From contig CALURI010000003.1 in assembly GCA_944323135.1 (NCBI GenBank), positions 106,245 through 170,244 of the forward strand: a stretch of 64,000 nt of DNA, in the 5' to 3' direction. The position numbers and the translations under genes were made by a program. Positions 53,697 to 61,988 of the stretch are shown in pieces (within the stretch, counting starts at the first letter, position 1; each line of letters starts with the position of its first letter). Source of the stretch: Candidatus Gastranaerophilales bacterium. GTDB taxonomy: Bacteria; Cyanobacteriota; Vampirovibrionia; Gastranaerophilales; Gastranaerophilaceae. A model generated the notes under the pieces. That model was not told the DNA's origin, searched no databases, and worked only from the letters and a program-made list of their open reading frames with translations.

Positions 53697-54179
53697 ATGG
53701 GAAAATTAAAATTACCAAAAACAATAAAAATGGTTATAACTGATTTTGACGGAGTGGTTACTGATAATAGTGTTTATATCAGTGATGATTTTTCCATGAC
53801 AAGACGTTTGAACTTTAAAGATATTATGGCTTTTTCTTTGTTAAAAAAAAACAACTATAAGTTAGGTATTATTTCAGGAGAAAAAAATGCTGCCATAGAA
53901 ACTCTTGCAAATAAATTTCAAGTTGAAGAAGTGCACCAAAATATAAGAATAAAAATAGATATCTTAAAAGGTATTGTTGAAAAATACAATCTTTCGGAAG
54001 AAGAATTTTTGTATATTGGAGATGATGTTAATGATATTGAATGTTTGGAATATGCTAAATATAAAATAACCGTTCCGCATGCCGTTGAAAAAGTTAAATC
54101 CGTAAAAGGAATTCAAATTACCGAAAATTCTGCGGGAAACGGAGCTTTTAGAGAGGTGGCAGATTGTCTGATTGGTTAA
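53697..54179 (+). CDS. KdsC-like HAD phosphatase (YrbI family)
   Basis: 160 residues, HAD fold of the C0 (capless) type: nucleophile motif VITDFDGVVTDN, SGE motif (GIISGEKNAA), and the IGDDVNDIECL motif IV. This is the KDO-8-phosphate / CMP-sugar-linked phosphatase family; the KDO substrate is plausible for lipopolysaccharide synthesis but not proved. ATG at 53697 after AAGGGG. The stop overlaps the TPR gene. Confidence 0.88.
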   Translation: MGKLKLPKTIKMVITDFDGVVTDNSVYISDDFSMTRRLNFKDIMAFSLLKKNNYKLGIISGEKNAAIETLANKFQVEEVHQNIRIKIDILKGIVEKYNLSEEEFLYIGDDVNDIECLEYAKYKITVPHAVEKVKSVKGIQITENSAGNGAFREVADCLIG

Positions 54180-55657
54180 AAACAATTTATGAAAAAGTAA
54201 AACATTTTAATAATTCTGTTGAACGTTTTAAGAAAGAGACAGTTATCCAGTCTTTGCCATCATATACTTATGTAAACAGGGCAAAAGTTTATATAGAGAA
54301 AAATGATTATGAAAAGGCAAAAGAAATATTGTTGGAAGCTTTAGAATTGCCGCAAAAAGATGCTCTTGTTTATAAATATCTCGGATCTGTATATGAAAGG
54401 CTCGGAGAATTTGATAAAAGTGTAGAAGCTTATCAGACATCCGCAGATTTAAATCCTCAGGATAAACTTATATGGCAGAGGCTTGGTTTTGCATTAATGT
54501 CTTTAAAAAAATATGAAAATGCAGAAAAATCATTTGAAAATGCAAATAAGGTTCAAGCAGGCAATAGCGATACTTTTACAGGTTGGGGCATGGCTTTAAT
54601 GAAGTTAAAGAAATACACTCATGCTCATGAAAAATTCGCAGAAGCATCAAGACTTAATAAGTATAATTTCACCGCAATGTTTTTATGTGCGGTTATGGAA
54701 ATAAAATTGGAAATGTATGATAAGGCGGAAATGAAACTTACATTTTTGGCAAATGTTTGCCCAAATGCTAACAATACTTTCGAATTTGCAAGATTAAAAT
54801 CTATAAAAAATGATTTGGACGGAGCAATTCATTATGCAAAAAAATCAATAGACTTAAATGAAAAAATGCTTCCTGCTTATGTTTTACTTGGTGAAATATA
54901 TACAAAGAAATTTGATTATGAAAATTCTCAAAAATATTTTTTAAAGGCTGAAGAAGAAGAACTTGAAAATACCATGCTTTATCTTGAATGGGGAAAATCT
55001 TTAGGAAAATTCGGGAAATATGATGATGCAAAAGCAAAATTACTAAAATCTTTGGAATTAGATACTGAAAATACGGAAGCTGCAGCATATTTAGGTTTGT
55101 GTTGTGTATCAAGAAAAGAATTTGATGAGGCAAAACCATTGTTACAGAAGGTTATGGATAAAGAACAGGAAAATAAAGCAGTAAAACAAGCATTAGCTAT
55201 TATTGCTTATGAAGATGGCGAAACATCAAAAGCAATGGAATTATTAAGAGAAGATGACGAAGATAGTGTAAACGCTTATTATCTGGCAAAATGTTATGAA
55301 CGTCTTGAAAATGATACAAAAGTTAAAGACTATTATGAAACATCTATAAGAGTAAATCCTGTTTATATAGACGCATTTTTATCTTATTCACGTTACCTTA
55401 TCCAAAGAGAAGAATATGCGGAAGCCCAAAGAAAATTAAGGAAAGCGCTGAAAGCTGATGACGAAAATATTGAATTGTTAAATTTAATGTTTTATGTAAG
55501 TTACCTACTTGTCAAAAATGACGTTTATGAATATAATGTAAAAGAAACACTTTCAGTTGCAGACAAAATCGAAAAAATAAATCCGAGTTTGTTTGAATAC
55601 CCTGAACAAAAGCTTGAGCTGGAAAAGCTTTTGACTAATTTGACAGAAAGAAAATAA
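54164..55657 (+). CDS. Tetratricopeptide-repeat (TPR) protein
   Basis: 497 residues with about ten TPR units from residue ~35 to the end (e.g. AKVYIEKNDYEKAKEILLEALELP, YKYLGSVYERLGEFDKSVEAYQTSADLNP). No signal peptide; a cytoplasmic scaffold. The start is TTG at 54164, 16 nt inside the KdsC-like gene, with GAGGTGG upstream; no ATG occurs early in the frame. It lies between the phosphatase and lysC and may be co-transcribed. Confidence 0.88.
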   Translation: MSDWLKTIYEKVKHFNNSVERFKKETVIQSLPSYTYVNRAKVYIEKNDYEKAKEILLEALELPQKDALVYKYLGSVYERLGEFDKSVEAYQTSADLNPQDKLIWQRLGFALMSLKKYENAEKSFENANKVQAGNSDTFTGWGMALMKLKKYTHAHEKFAEASRLNKYNFTAMFLCAVMEIKLEMYDKAEMKLTFLANVCPNANNTFEFARLKSIKNDLDGAIHYAKKSIDLNEKMLPAYVLLGEIYTKKFDYENSQKYFLKAEEEELENTMLYLEWGKSLGKFGKYDDAKAKLLKSLELDTENTEAAAYLGLCCVSRKEFDEAKPLLQKVMDKEQENKAVKQALAIIAYEDGETSKAMELLREDDEDSVNAYYLAKCYERLENDTKVKDYYETSIRVNPVYIDAFLSYSRYLIQREEYAEAQRKLRKALKADDENIELLNLMFYVSYLLVKNDVYEYNVKETLSVADKIEKINPSLFEYPEQKLELEKLLTNLTERK

Positions 55658-55660
55658 ATT

Positions 55661-56929
55661 TTGAGAAAAGTAATTGTTCAAAAATTCGGCGGTACATCTG
55701 TTGCCGATACGGATAAAATAAAAAATGTCGCAAAGACAGTGATTAGGGAAAAGGAAAAAGGAAATGATGTTGTAGTAGTTGTTTCTGCAATGGGACATAC
55801 AACGGATTACCTTGTAAAAATGGCAAAGGATTTAAGCCCTAACCCATCTGCTAGAGAAATGGATATGCTTTTATCGACCGGTGAATGTGTTTCTATAGCT
55901 CTTTTAACTATGGCAATTCAAGCTCAAGGGTATGATGCTGTAAGTTTTAATGCCATGCAAATCGGTATTATGACAGAAAATGTCCATTCCAAAGCGCGTA
56001 TTGTAGACATAAAAACCGATAAATTAAAAAAGAATTTAAAAGAAGGTAAGATAATAGTTGTTGCAGGATTTCAAGGAGTTACTGAAGACGGAGAAATTAC
56101 AACACTTGGACGCGGAGGTTCTGATACATCTGCAGTTGCTCTTGCAGCAGCTTTGAACGCTGAAAGATGTGATATTTATACTGATGTTGAAGGTGTATAT
56201 ACAACGGATCCGAGAGTTGTTCCAAATGCTTCCAAACTTAAAGAAATATCTTATGAGGAAATGTTAGAACTTGCACATGCAGGGGCTAATGTTCTTCATC
56301 CGAGAAGTGTAGAAACTGCAAAACTTTACAATGTGCCAATGAGAGTCAGAAGCAGCTTTAAACTTGATAATTTAGGCACTTTAATATTAGGAGTTGATAA
56401 AATGGAAATAAACAAACCAGTTGCAGGTGTTGCAGAAGATTTATCTCAAGCAAGAATAGTTGTTTGTGATGTTCCTGATAAGCCCGGAGTTGCCGCAAAA
56501 CTATTCAGCAGGCTTGCCAAAGAAAATATATCTGTTGACATGATTATTCAATCGTACGCAAGAAAAATTTCAAATACGAATGACATTGCATTTACAGTTG
56601 ATGCCGCAGATTTGAATAAAACAGTTTCAGCTTTGAAATCATTGAAAGAAGAAATTAATGCATCAGGTGAAATTCAAGTTGATGAAAATATAGCAAAAGT
56701 ATCAATAGTAGGTGCAGGCATGATAGATCGTCCTGGTGTTGCATCAACCATGTTTGAAGCATTGGCTGAACAAGGTATAAATATTAGAATGATTTCAACA
56801 AGTGAGATAAAAATAAGTTGTCTTGTTGATAAGGCAGATGCAAGCCGTGCTGTAAAATCATTGCATAAGGTATTCGGACTTGACAGTAATGAGGTTGCAG
56901 AAGTAAAAGGTGATTTGCCGAATATTTAA
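55661..56929 (+). CDS. lysC: Aspartokinase
   Basis: ATP-dependent phosphorylation of aspartate, first step of lysine/threonine/methionine and diaminopimelate synthesis. 422 residues. Kinase motif VQKFGGTSVAD, TLGRGGSDTSAVALAAAL, and LHPRSVETAKLYNVPMRVRSSF; the C-terminal third holds two ACT domains (about 265-335 and 350-415), the sites of feedback inhibition. The start is TTG, 3 nt after the TPR stop, with only a weak ribosome site (coupled). Monofunctional. Confidence 0.96.
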   Translation: MRKVIVQKFGGTSVADTDKIKNVAKTVIREKEKGNDVVVVVSAMGHTTDYLVKMAKDLSPNPSAREMDMLLSTGECVSIALLTMAIQAQGYDAVSFNAMQIGIMTENVHSKARIVDIKTDKLKKNLKEGKIIVVAGFQGVTEDGEITTLGRGGSDTSAVALAAALNAERCDIYTDVEGVYTTDPRVVPNASKLKEISYEEMLELAHAGANVLHPRSVETAKLYNVPMRVRSSFKLDNLGTLILGVDKMEINKPVAGVAEDLSQARIVVCDVPDKPGVAAKLFSRLAKENISVDMIIQSYARKISNTNDIAFTVDAADLNKTVSALKSLKEEINASGEIQVDENIAKVSIVGAGMIDRPGVASTMFEALAEQGINIRMISTSEIKISCLVDKADASRAVKSLHKVFGLDSNEVAEVKGDLPNI

Positions 56930-56957
56930 ATTTTTTAAACATATAAGTAATTGTTTT

Positions 56958-56992
56958 AAAACTGTGAAACTATTGAAGTTTCACAGTTTTAG
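56958..56992 (+). terminator. Terminator after lysC
   Basis: A 14-bp stem (56958-56971 with 56977-56990), 5-nt loop, then T-rich sequence. Confidence 0.8.
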
Positions 56993-57225
56993 TATAAAAA
57001 ATAAAACATATCTCGCAGTAATAAGTGTCATTTTTACAATTACCCAAATGGCTAATATTAAAAATAATAATTTGCACGAATAAAATTTATAAAAAATAGC
57101 ATGCTTTTATAATAAAAAGCATGAGAAAAATAAAAAGGAAAGAATAAGTGTACATTTTCCACTTTATCAAAAATGCTTGTAATATCAATATTTTTGTCAA
57201 ACTTAATAAAAGTTTATAATAGGGG
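56993..57225. other. Intergenic region, no gene seen
   Basis: About 230 bp of very AT-rich sequence. It contains a 9-bp inverted repeat CATGCTTTT/AAAAGCATG (57101-57109 with 57116-57124), usable as a minus-strand terminator, and two AAGTGT copies (near 57024 and 57147) that match the start of the AAGTGTTAA repeats further down. Confidence 0.5.
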
Positions 57226-57287
57226 TTGACAAATTATCTTTTATAGTTTATATTAAAAGTGTTAAATGAAGTGTTAATTAAACACTT
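57226..57287 (+). promoter_or_regulatory. Promoter and AAGTGTTAA repeats of the small SF-motif protein gene
   Basis: TTGACA (57226-57231), 17-nt spacer, TATATT (57249-57254). Just downstream, AAGTGTTAA occurs at 57257-57265 and 57269-57277, and the inverted AACACTT at 57281-57287 pairs with the second copy. Likely a regulator site over the transcription start, or a leader hairpin. Confidence 0.65.
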
Positions 57288-57317
57288 AATAACAAAACCT
57301 CAGAGAGGAGGAATAAA

Positions 57318-57605
57318 ATGATAACAGTTAATCCAGTAAAATTTAATGCAGTAAAACCAATCTCTTTCGGAGAAGGTAATCTTAATAATATAACACCGAG
57401 TTTGGCGATTTTATCGCTACAAAACCCAAATGCGAAAATAAATTTCGAGAATGATTTGAACCGCACTCAAAGAGCTGATATGGTTCAAAATCCGAATATG
57501 CTTAACGCTTTAGGCGCAAAGCTTCGCAAGACTTATAATATACTATTTTCACCTGACTATGACAGAGCAAGCAAAAGTCCAAAACATATTTCTTTCTTAG
57601 GATAG
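57318..57605 (+). CDS. Small SF-motif protein, unknown function
   Basis: 95 residues, no signal peptide or membrane helix. The N-terminus MITVNPVKFNAVKPISFGEG and the end KHISFLG both carry the SF motif. The rest is Asn/Arg-rich and without recognisable fold. A very strong ribosome site (AGAGAGGAGGA) and a consensus promoter indicate high expression. Not assigned. Confidence 0.65.
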   Translation: MITVNPVKFNAVKPISFGEGNLNNITPSLAILSLQNPNAKINFENDLNRTQRADMVQNPNMLNALGAKLRKTYNILFSPDYDRASKSPKHISFLG

Positions 57606-57702
57606 TTTGAACTGAGTCTGCTCTTGTCAATTACCCCTACCCCAAATAAACTTACTTCATAGATTATAACCATGTTGCTAAGTACTTATTTTATAAATTG
57701 AT

Positions 57703-57732
57703 ATATCCTTTCTGTTATAGCAGAAAGGATAT
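57703..57732 (+). promoter_or_regulatory. Hairpin sequestering the rhodanese ribosome site
   Basis: A perfect 12-bp stem ATATCCTTTCTG (57703-57714) with CAGAAAGGATAT (57721-57732), 6-nt loop. The right arm contains the AAAGGA ribosome site that lies about 10 nt ahead of the ATG. No T-run, so not a terminator. Confidence 0.6.
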
Positions 57733-57738
57733 TTAATT

Positions 57739-58119
57739 ATGAATGAAAAAATTAGAGAATTAAGGTTTGATACTGAAAAAGCAAGATGCTATTTTTCCCA
57801 AAAACTTGCTTATACGTTAGGGCCTGTCGAATTAAAGGATCTAATGGAAGAAAATATGATAAAGCTTGTAGATGTAAGGAGTAATGCTGATTATGAAGTT
57901 GCGCATATTCCTTCTGCAATTTCTATCCCAAAAGACGAATTGTCTCAAAATACTGATAAGCTCTCAAAAGATGTAATAACAGTTGTTTATTGTTATAATC
58001 AGCAGTGCCATCTTGGAGCGAAAGCTTGTTTATTATTGGCTGAATACGGTTATCCAGTGATGCTTTTGGAGGGCGGTTTCAAAACCTGGAGTGAAGATTT
58101 CCGTTTCGCAACTGAGTAA
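57739..58119 (+). CDS. Single-domain rhodanese-like protein
   Basis: 126 residues: VDVRSNADYEVAHIPSAISIP is the hallmark rhodanese strand, and VVYCYNQQCHLGAKACLLLAEYGYPVMLLEGGFKTW includes the active-site Cys loop (CYNQQC) and the C-terminal signature. Its role is sulfur transfer or sulfide/thiosulfate handling in the cytoplasm. ATG preceded by AAAGGA within a hairpin. Confidence 0.93.
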   Translation: MNEKIRELRFDTEKARCYFSQKLAYTLGPVELKDLMEENMIKLVDVRSNADYEVAHIPSAISIPKDELSQNTDKLSKDVITVVYCYNQQCHLGAKACLLLAEYGYPVMLLEGGFKTWSEDFRFATE

Positions 58120-58152
58120 GTTATAATTGTTTATTTTATTTAAATTTTATTT

Positions 58153-58189
58153 AAAGCATAAAACCTTATAAAATTAGATTTTATGCTTT
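58153..58189. terminator. Bidirectional terminator between convergent genes
   Basis: Stem AAAGCATAAAA (58153-58163) with TTTTATGCTTT (58179-58189), 15-nt loop, with A/T-rich flanks; it ends both the rhodanese and the minus-strand gene. Confidence 0.7.
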
Positions 58190-58191
58190 AT

Positions 58192-58893
58192 TTATATATT
58201 TGCACTCCCGTTATTTTTGATTTTATCAAGAACTTTTTTGCTGCCTTCTTTGGATTTTGCAAGTTCGAGAGCAAAGATTGTTGCTTCACTGTCTCTTGCG
58301 ATAGCTTCTTTCAAACCTGTCATTTCATCTAAACTAAGCTCAGAAAGTATTGCATCATCTGAATTTAGAGTTATTTTAAATAATTTTTGAGACATAAAAT
58401 CAAATCCGGGTAATCCCATATAAAGTGAATACCATTTGTAAAATTGATGAGCCATATAATAAGGATCAATTTCACCATTTCTCATAATAAACATAGGTTT
58501 TGACTTAAATGACAAGCCTGATTCAGTGACAATATTGATATATAATCCTTCAAAACCTTCAAGTGATGTTACGAGTCCTTCTTCTTCGTTTATAACTGAT
58601 AATATTTTATCTGCATTATCAAGTTTAACAATTTTTGTTCCTTTACTTTCAATAAATGCCAAAAGTTTTGCAGAATCGTTATTGCAAGCTTTTATTATAT
58701 CTGAGACATTAAGTTTTACAAGTTCTTTCTTTTTTTCTGTTTCGGCAGTCAGGGTCATAGTTACCCCTTTTGAAAGTACCGTTTTCGAAGTAGAATTTGT
58801 GCTTGATGCTTTTAAGTGTTTATGCAATTTTTTGGAAAGTGCTTTTTCTTGTTGTTGCAAGAAGAAGTAAATAATTTTTTGGAAAATATTCAT
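58192..58893 (-). CDS. Hypothetical 233-residue protein
   Basis: Not recognised. N-terminal MNIFQKIIYFFLQQQEKALSKKLHKHL looks like an amphipathic membrane-binding helix. The rest is a mixed alpha/beta region (KLNVSDIIKACNNDSAKLLAFIESKGTKIV, MFIMRNGEIDPYYMAHQFYKWYSLYMGLPGFDF) and a C-terminal helix. The ATG at 58893 has TATACT 7 nt upstream and no ribosome site; a longer frame to 58932 would add 13 residues that fit poorly. Confidence 0.55.
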   Translation of the reverse strand: MNIFQKIIYFFLQQQEKALSKKLHKHLKASSTNSTSKTVLSKGVTMTLTAETEKKKELVKLNVSDIIKACNNDSAKLLAFIESKGTKIVKLDNADKILSVINEEEGLVTSLEGFEGLYINIVTESGLSFKSKPMFIMRNGEIDPYYMAHQFYKWYSLYMGLPGFDFMSQKLFKITLNSDDAILSELSLDEMTGLKEAIARDSEATIFALELAKSKEGSKKVLDKIKNNGSANI

Positions 58894-58980
58894 ACACGTA
58901 AGTATAACGTATTTTATCAACAATGGTTTCATCTATATAAATGAAATATTAAGTTTGTATAAAGATTGTAAAAAATACAC

Positions 58981-59033
58981 TTGCTTTTAAATCGCATTTA
59001 TTTTATAATGTAATTGTGAAATAAATCACAATT
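58981..59033 (+). promoter_or_regulatory. adhE promoter with Rex-type (or Crp-type) operator
   Basis: TTGCTT (58981-58986), 17-nt spacer, TATAAT (59004-59009). The inverted repeat AATTGTGA-AATAAA-TCACAATT (59012-59033) overlaps the expected transcription start. Its core TTGTGAAATAAATCACAA differs from the Rex consensus TTGTGAAnnnnTTCACAA at one position; it also fits TGTGA-N6-TCACA. Confidence 0.75.
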
Positions 59034-59051
59034 AAAAAGGAGATATATTTT

Positions 59052-61727
59052 ATGACAACAAAGAACAAAAAGACGGTTGAAAACCTTGAAAAAGCTTTGA
59101 ATAGTGATTCAAGCAAAGTTGAAACCGCTGAACAATTAGAATTGTTAATTGAAAGAGTAAAAAAAGCTCAAAAGATTTATTCAACTTATTCTCAAGAACA
59201 AGTTGATGCTATTTTTAAAGCTGCAGCCACAGCAGCTGACAAAGCCCGTATTCCTCTTGCAAGAATGGCTGTTGAAGAAACAGGTATGGGTGTTTTAGAA
59301 GATAAAATTATCAAAAACCATTTTGCATCTGAATACATTTATAACAAACATAAAAATGCAAAAACTTGCGGTATTATTAAAGAAGACAAGGCAAACGGTA
59401 TAAAAATTGTTGCAGAACCTCTAGGCGTAATTGCAGGTATTATTCCTACAACAAACCCTACATCAACTGCTATTTTTAAGTCATTAATTGCTTTAAAAAC
59501 AAGAAATGCTATTATCTTTTCACCTCACCCAAGAGCAACAAAATGTACAATTGCAGCGGCTAAATTAGTTTTGGAAGCAGCAGTTAAAGCAGGTGCTCCT
59601 GCAGATATTATCGGTTGGATAGATAAACCTGCAATAGAATTAACAAATCAATTAATAAAACATGATTCAATTTCTTGTATTTTAGCAACAGGCGGTCCAG
59701 GTATGGTAAAAGCTGCTTATTCATCAGGTAATCCGGCATTGGGTGTTGGTCCTGGTAACGCTGCAGCTGTAATTGATGAAACTGCTGATATTAAAATGGC
59801 AGTATCTTCAATTATGATGTCAAAAACATTTGATAATGGTATGATTTGTGCTTCAGAACAATCTGTTGTTGTTGTTGATGAAGTATACGAAGAAGTAAAA
59901 AAAGAATTTATATACAGAGGTGCTTACCTATTGAACGCCTCAGATGAAAAGAAAATGATAGATCTTCCTTTCATTGATCCAAAACGTGGTACAGCACACC
60001 CTGACATTGTAGGTCAACCTGCTCATAGAATTGCGGAATTAGCAGGATTTAAAGTTCCTCAAACTGCAAAAATATTATTGGCAGAAAGACCTTCAGTAGA
60101 TTGGGAAGATCCTTTCTCAAGAGAAAAATTATCACCTGTATTGACAATGTATAAAGCAAAAGATTTTGAAGAAGCTACTGCAATGACTTATGAATTAGTT
60201 TCAAAAGGCGGTGCAGGTCATTCAGCTGATTTATATACAGATACCCGCAGTCAGGAAAGAGTTGATAAATTTTCAGAAAAAATGCCTGCTTGTCGTGTAT
60301 TAATTAATTCACCATCAGCACAAGGCGGTATTGGTGATTTGTATAACTTCAAACTTGAACCTTCACTTTCTCTTGGTTGTGGTTCTTGGGGTAAAAATGC
60401 CGTATCAGGTAATATCGGTGTTGAAAATTTATTGAACTACAAAACAGTTGCAGAAAGGAGAGAAAATATGCTTTGGTTCAAAGTTCCGCCAAAAGTTTAC
60501 TTCAAAAGAGGTGCTGTTGATTTGGCGCTTCGTGAACTACAAGGTAAAAAACGTGCATTTATTGTTACAGACAGATTCTTATTTAATTCAGGAGCTGTTG
60601 ACAGCATAGTTAATGTTTTAGATGAAATTGGTATTGACCATCAAATTTTCTTTGATGTAAAACCTGATCCTACATTATCAACAATTAATCAAGCAATGGA
60701 AATTATAAGACCATACGAACCTGATGTAATTATTTCATTAGGCGGCGGTTCTCCGATGGATGCAGCTAAAATTATGTGGTTAATGTATGAACAGCCTGAT
60801 ACTGTATTTGAAGATATTTCTATGAGATTTATGGATATCAGAAAAAGAATTTGTCGTATACCTGAATTGGGTAAAAAAGCAACAATGGTTGCAATTCCTA
60901 CAACATCAGGAACAGGTTCAGAAGTAACTCCTTTTGCAATTATTACAGATGATGAAACTCACGTAAAATATGCAATAGCAGATTACGCACTTACACCGAA
61001 TATGGCAATCATTGATCCAAACTTTGTAGACGGTATGCCAAAAGGCTTAACTGCAGCTTCAGGAATTGATGCTTTGGTACACTCAATAGAAGCTTACGTA
61101 TCAGCAATGGCTACAAACTTTACAAATTCAAATGCTTTGGAAGCTACAAAACTTGTATTCAGATATCTTGAAAGATCATATAATGAAGGTGCAAATGATC
61201 CTATTGCAAGAGAAAAAATGCATTATGCCGCAACAATTGCAGGTATGGCATTTGCTAACGCATTTTTAGGATTATGCCATTCAATGGCACACAAATTGGG
61301 TGCTATGTTTAATGTACCTCATGGTGTTGCTAATGCTTTGTTAATAAGACAAGTAATCAAATACAATGCAGTTGATTGTCCTAAGAAACAATGTATTTTC
61401 CCTCAATACAAGTTCCCTAATGCAAAAGCTAAATATGCTCAAATTGCTGATGAATTAGGACTAGGCGGCAAGTCAGATGATGAAAAGGTTGAATTGTTAA
61501 TTGAAGCAATTGACAAATTGATGAAAGCTGTTAACTTGCCAAATTCAATTAAAGATTTTGGTGTAACAGAAGCTGACTTTAATGCTAAATTAGATGAAAT
61601 GGTAGAACTTGCATTTGACGATCAATGTACAGGTGCTAACCCGGCATACCCATTGATGGAAGATATCAAGGCTATTTACAAAGATGCTTATGAAGGAATC
61701 GTAAGAGATTATTATGAAACTAAGTAA
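59052..61727 (+). CDS. adhE: Bifunctional aldehyde-alcohol dehydrogenase
   Basis: Fermentative enzyme turning acetyl-CoA into acetaldehyde and then ethanol, regenerating NAD+. 891 residues. The N-terminal CoA-acylating aldehyde dehydrogenase half has catalytic Cys266 (NGMICASEQS) and ATGGPGMVKAAYSSG; the C-terminal iron-dependent alcohol dehydrogenase half (from about 450) has GGGSPMDAAKIMW and the iron-site His in LGLCHSMAHKLGAMFNVPHGVANA. It probably forms spirosomes as in other AdhE. ATG follows AAAGGAGAT. Monocistronic, with its own operator and terminator. Confidence 0.98.
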   Translation: MTTKNKKTVENLEKALNSDSSKVETAEQLELLIERVKKAQKIYSTYSQEQVDAIFKAAATAADKARIPLARMAVEETGMGVLEDKIIKNHFASEYIYNKHKNAKTCGIIKEDKANGIKIVAEPLGVIAGIIPTTNPTSTAIFKSLIALKTRNAIIFSPHPRATKCTIAAAKLVLEAAVKAGAPADIIGWIDKPAIELTNQLIKHDSISCILATGGPGMVKAAYSSGNPALGVGPGNAAAVIDETADIKMAVSSIMMSKTFDNGMICASEQSVVVVDEVYEEVKKEFIYRGAYLLNASDEKKMIDLPFIDPKRGTAHPDIVGQPAHRIAELAGFKVPQTAKILLAERPSVDWEDPFSREKLSPVLTMYKAKDFEEATAMTYELVSKGGAGHSADLYTDTRSQERVDKFSEKMPACRVLINSPSAQGGIGDLYNFKLEPSLSLGCGSWGKNAVSGNIGVENLLNYKTVAERRENMLWFKVPPKVYFKRGAVDLALRELQGKKRAFIVTDRFLFNSGAVDSIVNVLDEIGIDHQIFFDVKPDPTLSTINQAMEIIRPYEPDVIISLGGGSPMDAAKIMWLMYEQPDTVFEDISMRFMDIRKRICRIPELGKKATMVAIPTTSGTGSEVTPFAIITDDETHVKYAIADYALTPNMAIIDPNFVDGMPKGLTAASGIDALVHSIEAYVSAMATNFTNSNALEATKLVFRYLERSYNEGANDPIAREKMHYAATIAGMAFANAFLGLCHSMAHKLGAMFNVPHGVANALLIRQVIKYNAVDCPKKQCIFPQYKFPNAKAKYAQIADELGLGGKSDDEKVELLIEAIDKLMKAVNLPNSIKDFGVTEADFNAKLDEMVELAFDDQCTGANPAYPLMEDIKAIYKDAYEGIVRDYYETK

Positions 61728-61746
61728 GTGTAACTTTTAACAATAG

Positions 61747-61785
61747 AAAAAAAGAACCGCTTTTATAAGCGGTTCTTTTTTTCCC
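61747..61785 (+). terminator. Terminator after adhE
   Basis: Stem AAAGAACCGCTT (61751-61762) with AAGCGGTTCTTT (61767-61778), loop TTAT, followed by a T-run. Confidence 0.9.
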
Positions 61786-61822
61786 TTGTTTTAGAACAAG
61801 AATATTTGTTTTTCTCTTTTGC

Positions 61823-61851
61823 TTGACATTAAGTTATGTCTTTTTTATCAT
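61823..61851 (+). promoter_or_regulatory. tRNA-Cys promoter
   Basis: TTGACA (61823-61828), 17-nt spacer, TATCAT (61846-61851). Confidence 0.6.
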
Positions 61852-61866
61852 ATAAGAACAGGTTGA

Positions 61867-61938
61867 GGCGACATGGCCAAGTGGTAAGGCAGGAGCCTGC
61901 AAAGCTCTTATCCCCCAGTTCGAATCTGGGTGTCGCCT
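61867..61938 (+). tRNA. tRNA-Cys (anticodon GCA)
   Basis: Acceptor GGCGACA/TGTCGCC, discriminator U73 as required for tRNA-Cys, anticodon loop CTGCAAA with GCA, T arm with CAGTTCGAATCTG. CCA not encoded. T-run after the gene serves as terminator. Confidence 0.95.
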
Positions 61939-61952
61939 TTTTTTATTAACTA

Positions 61953-61988
61953 TTGACATAATTTTTATATACTGTTAAAATTTTTATT
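61953..61988 (+). promoter_or_regulatory. Leaderless promoter of the TPM-domain gene
   Basis: TTGACA (61953-61958), 17-nt spacer, TAAAAT (61976-61981), 7 nt, ATG. Confidence 0.65.

Noticed and set aside
59012..59033. An FNR box at adhE
   Set aside because: FNR sites read TTGAT-N4-ATCAA; this dyad is TTGTGA/TCACAA.
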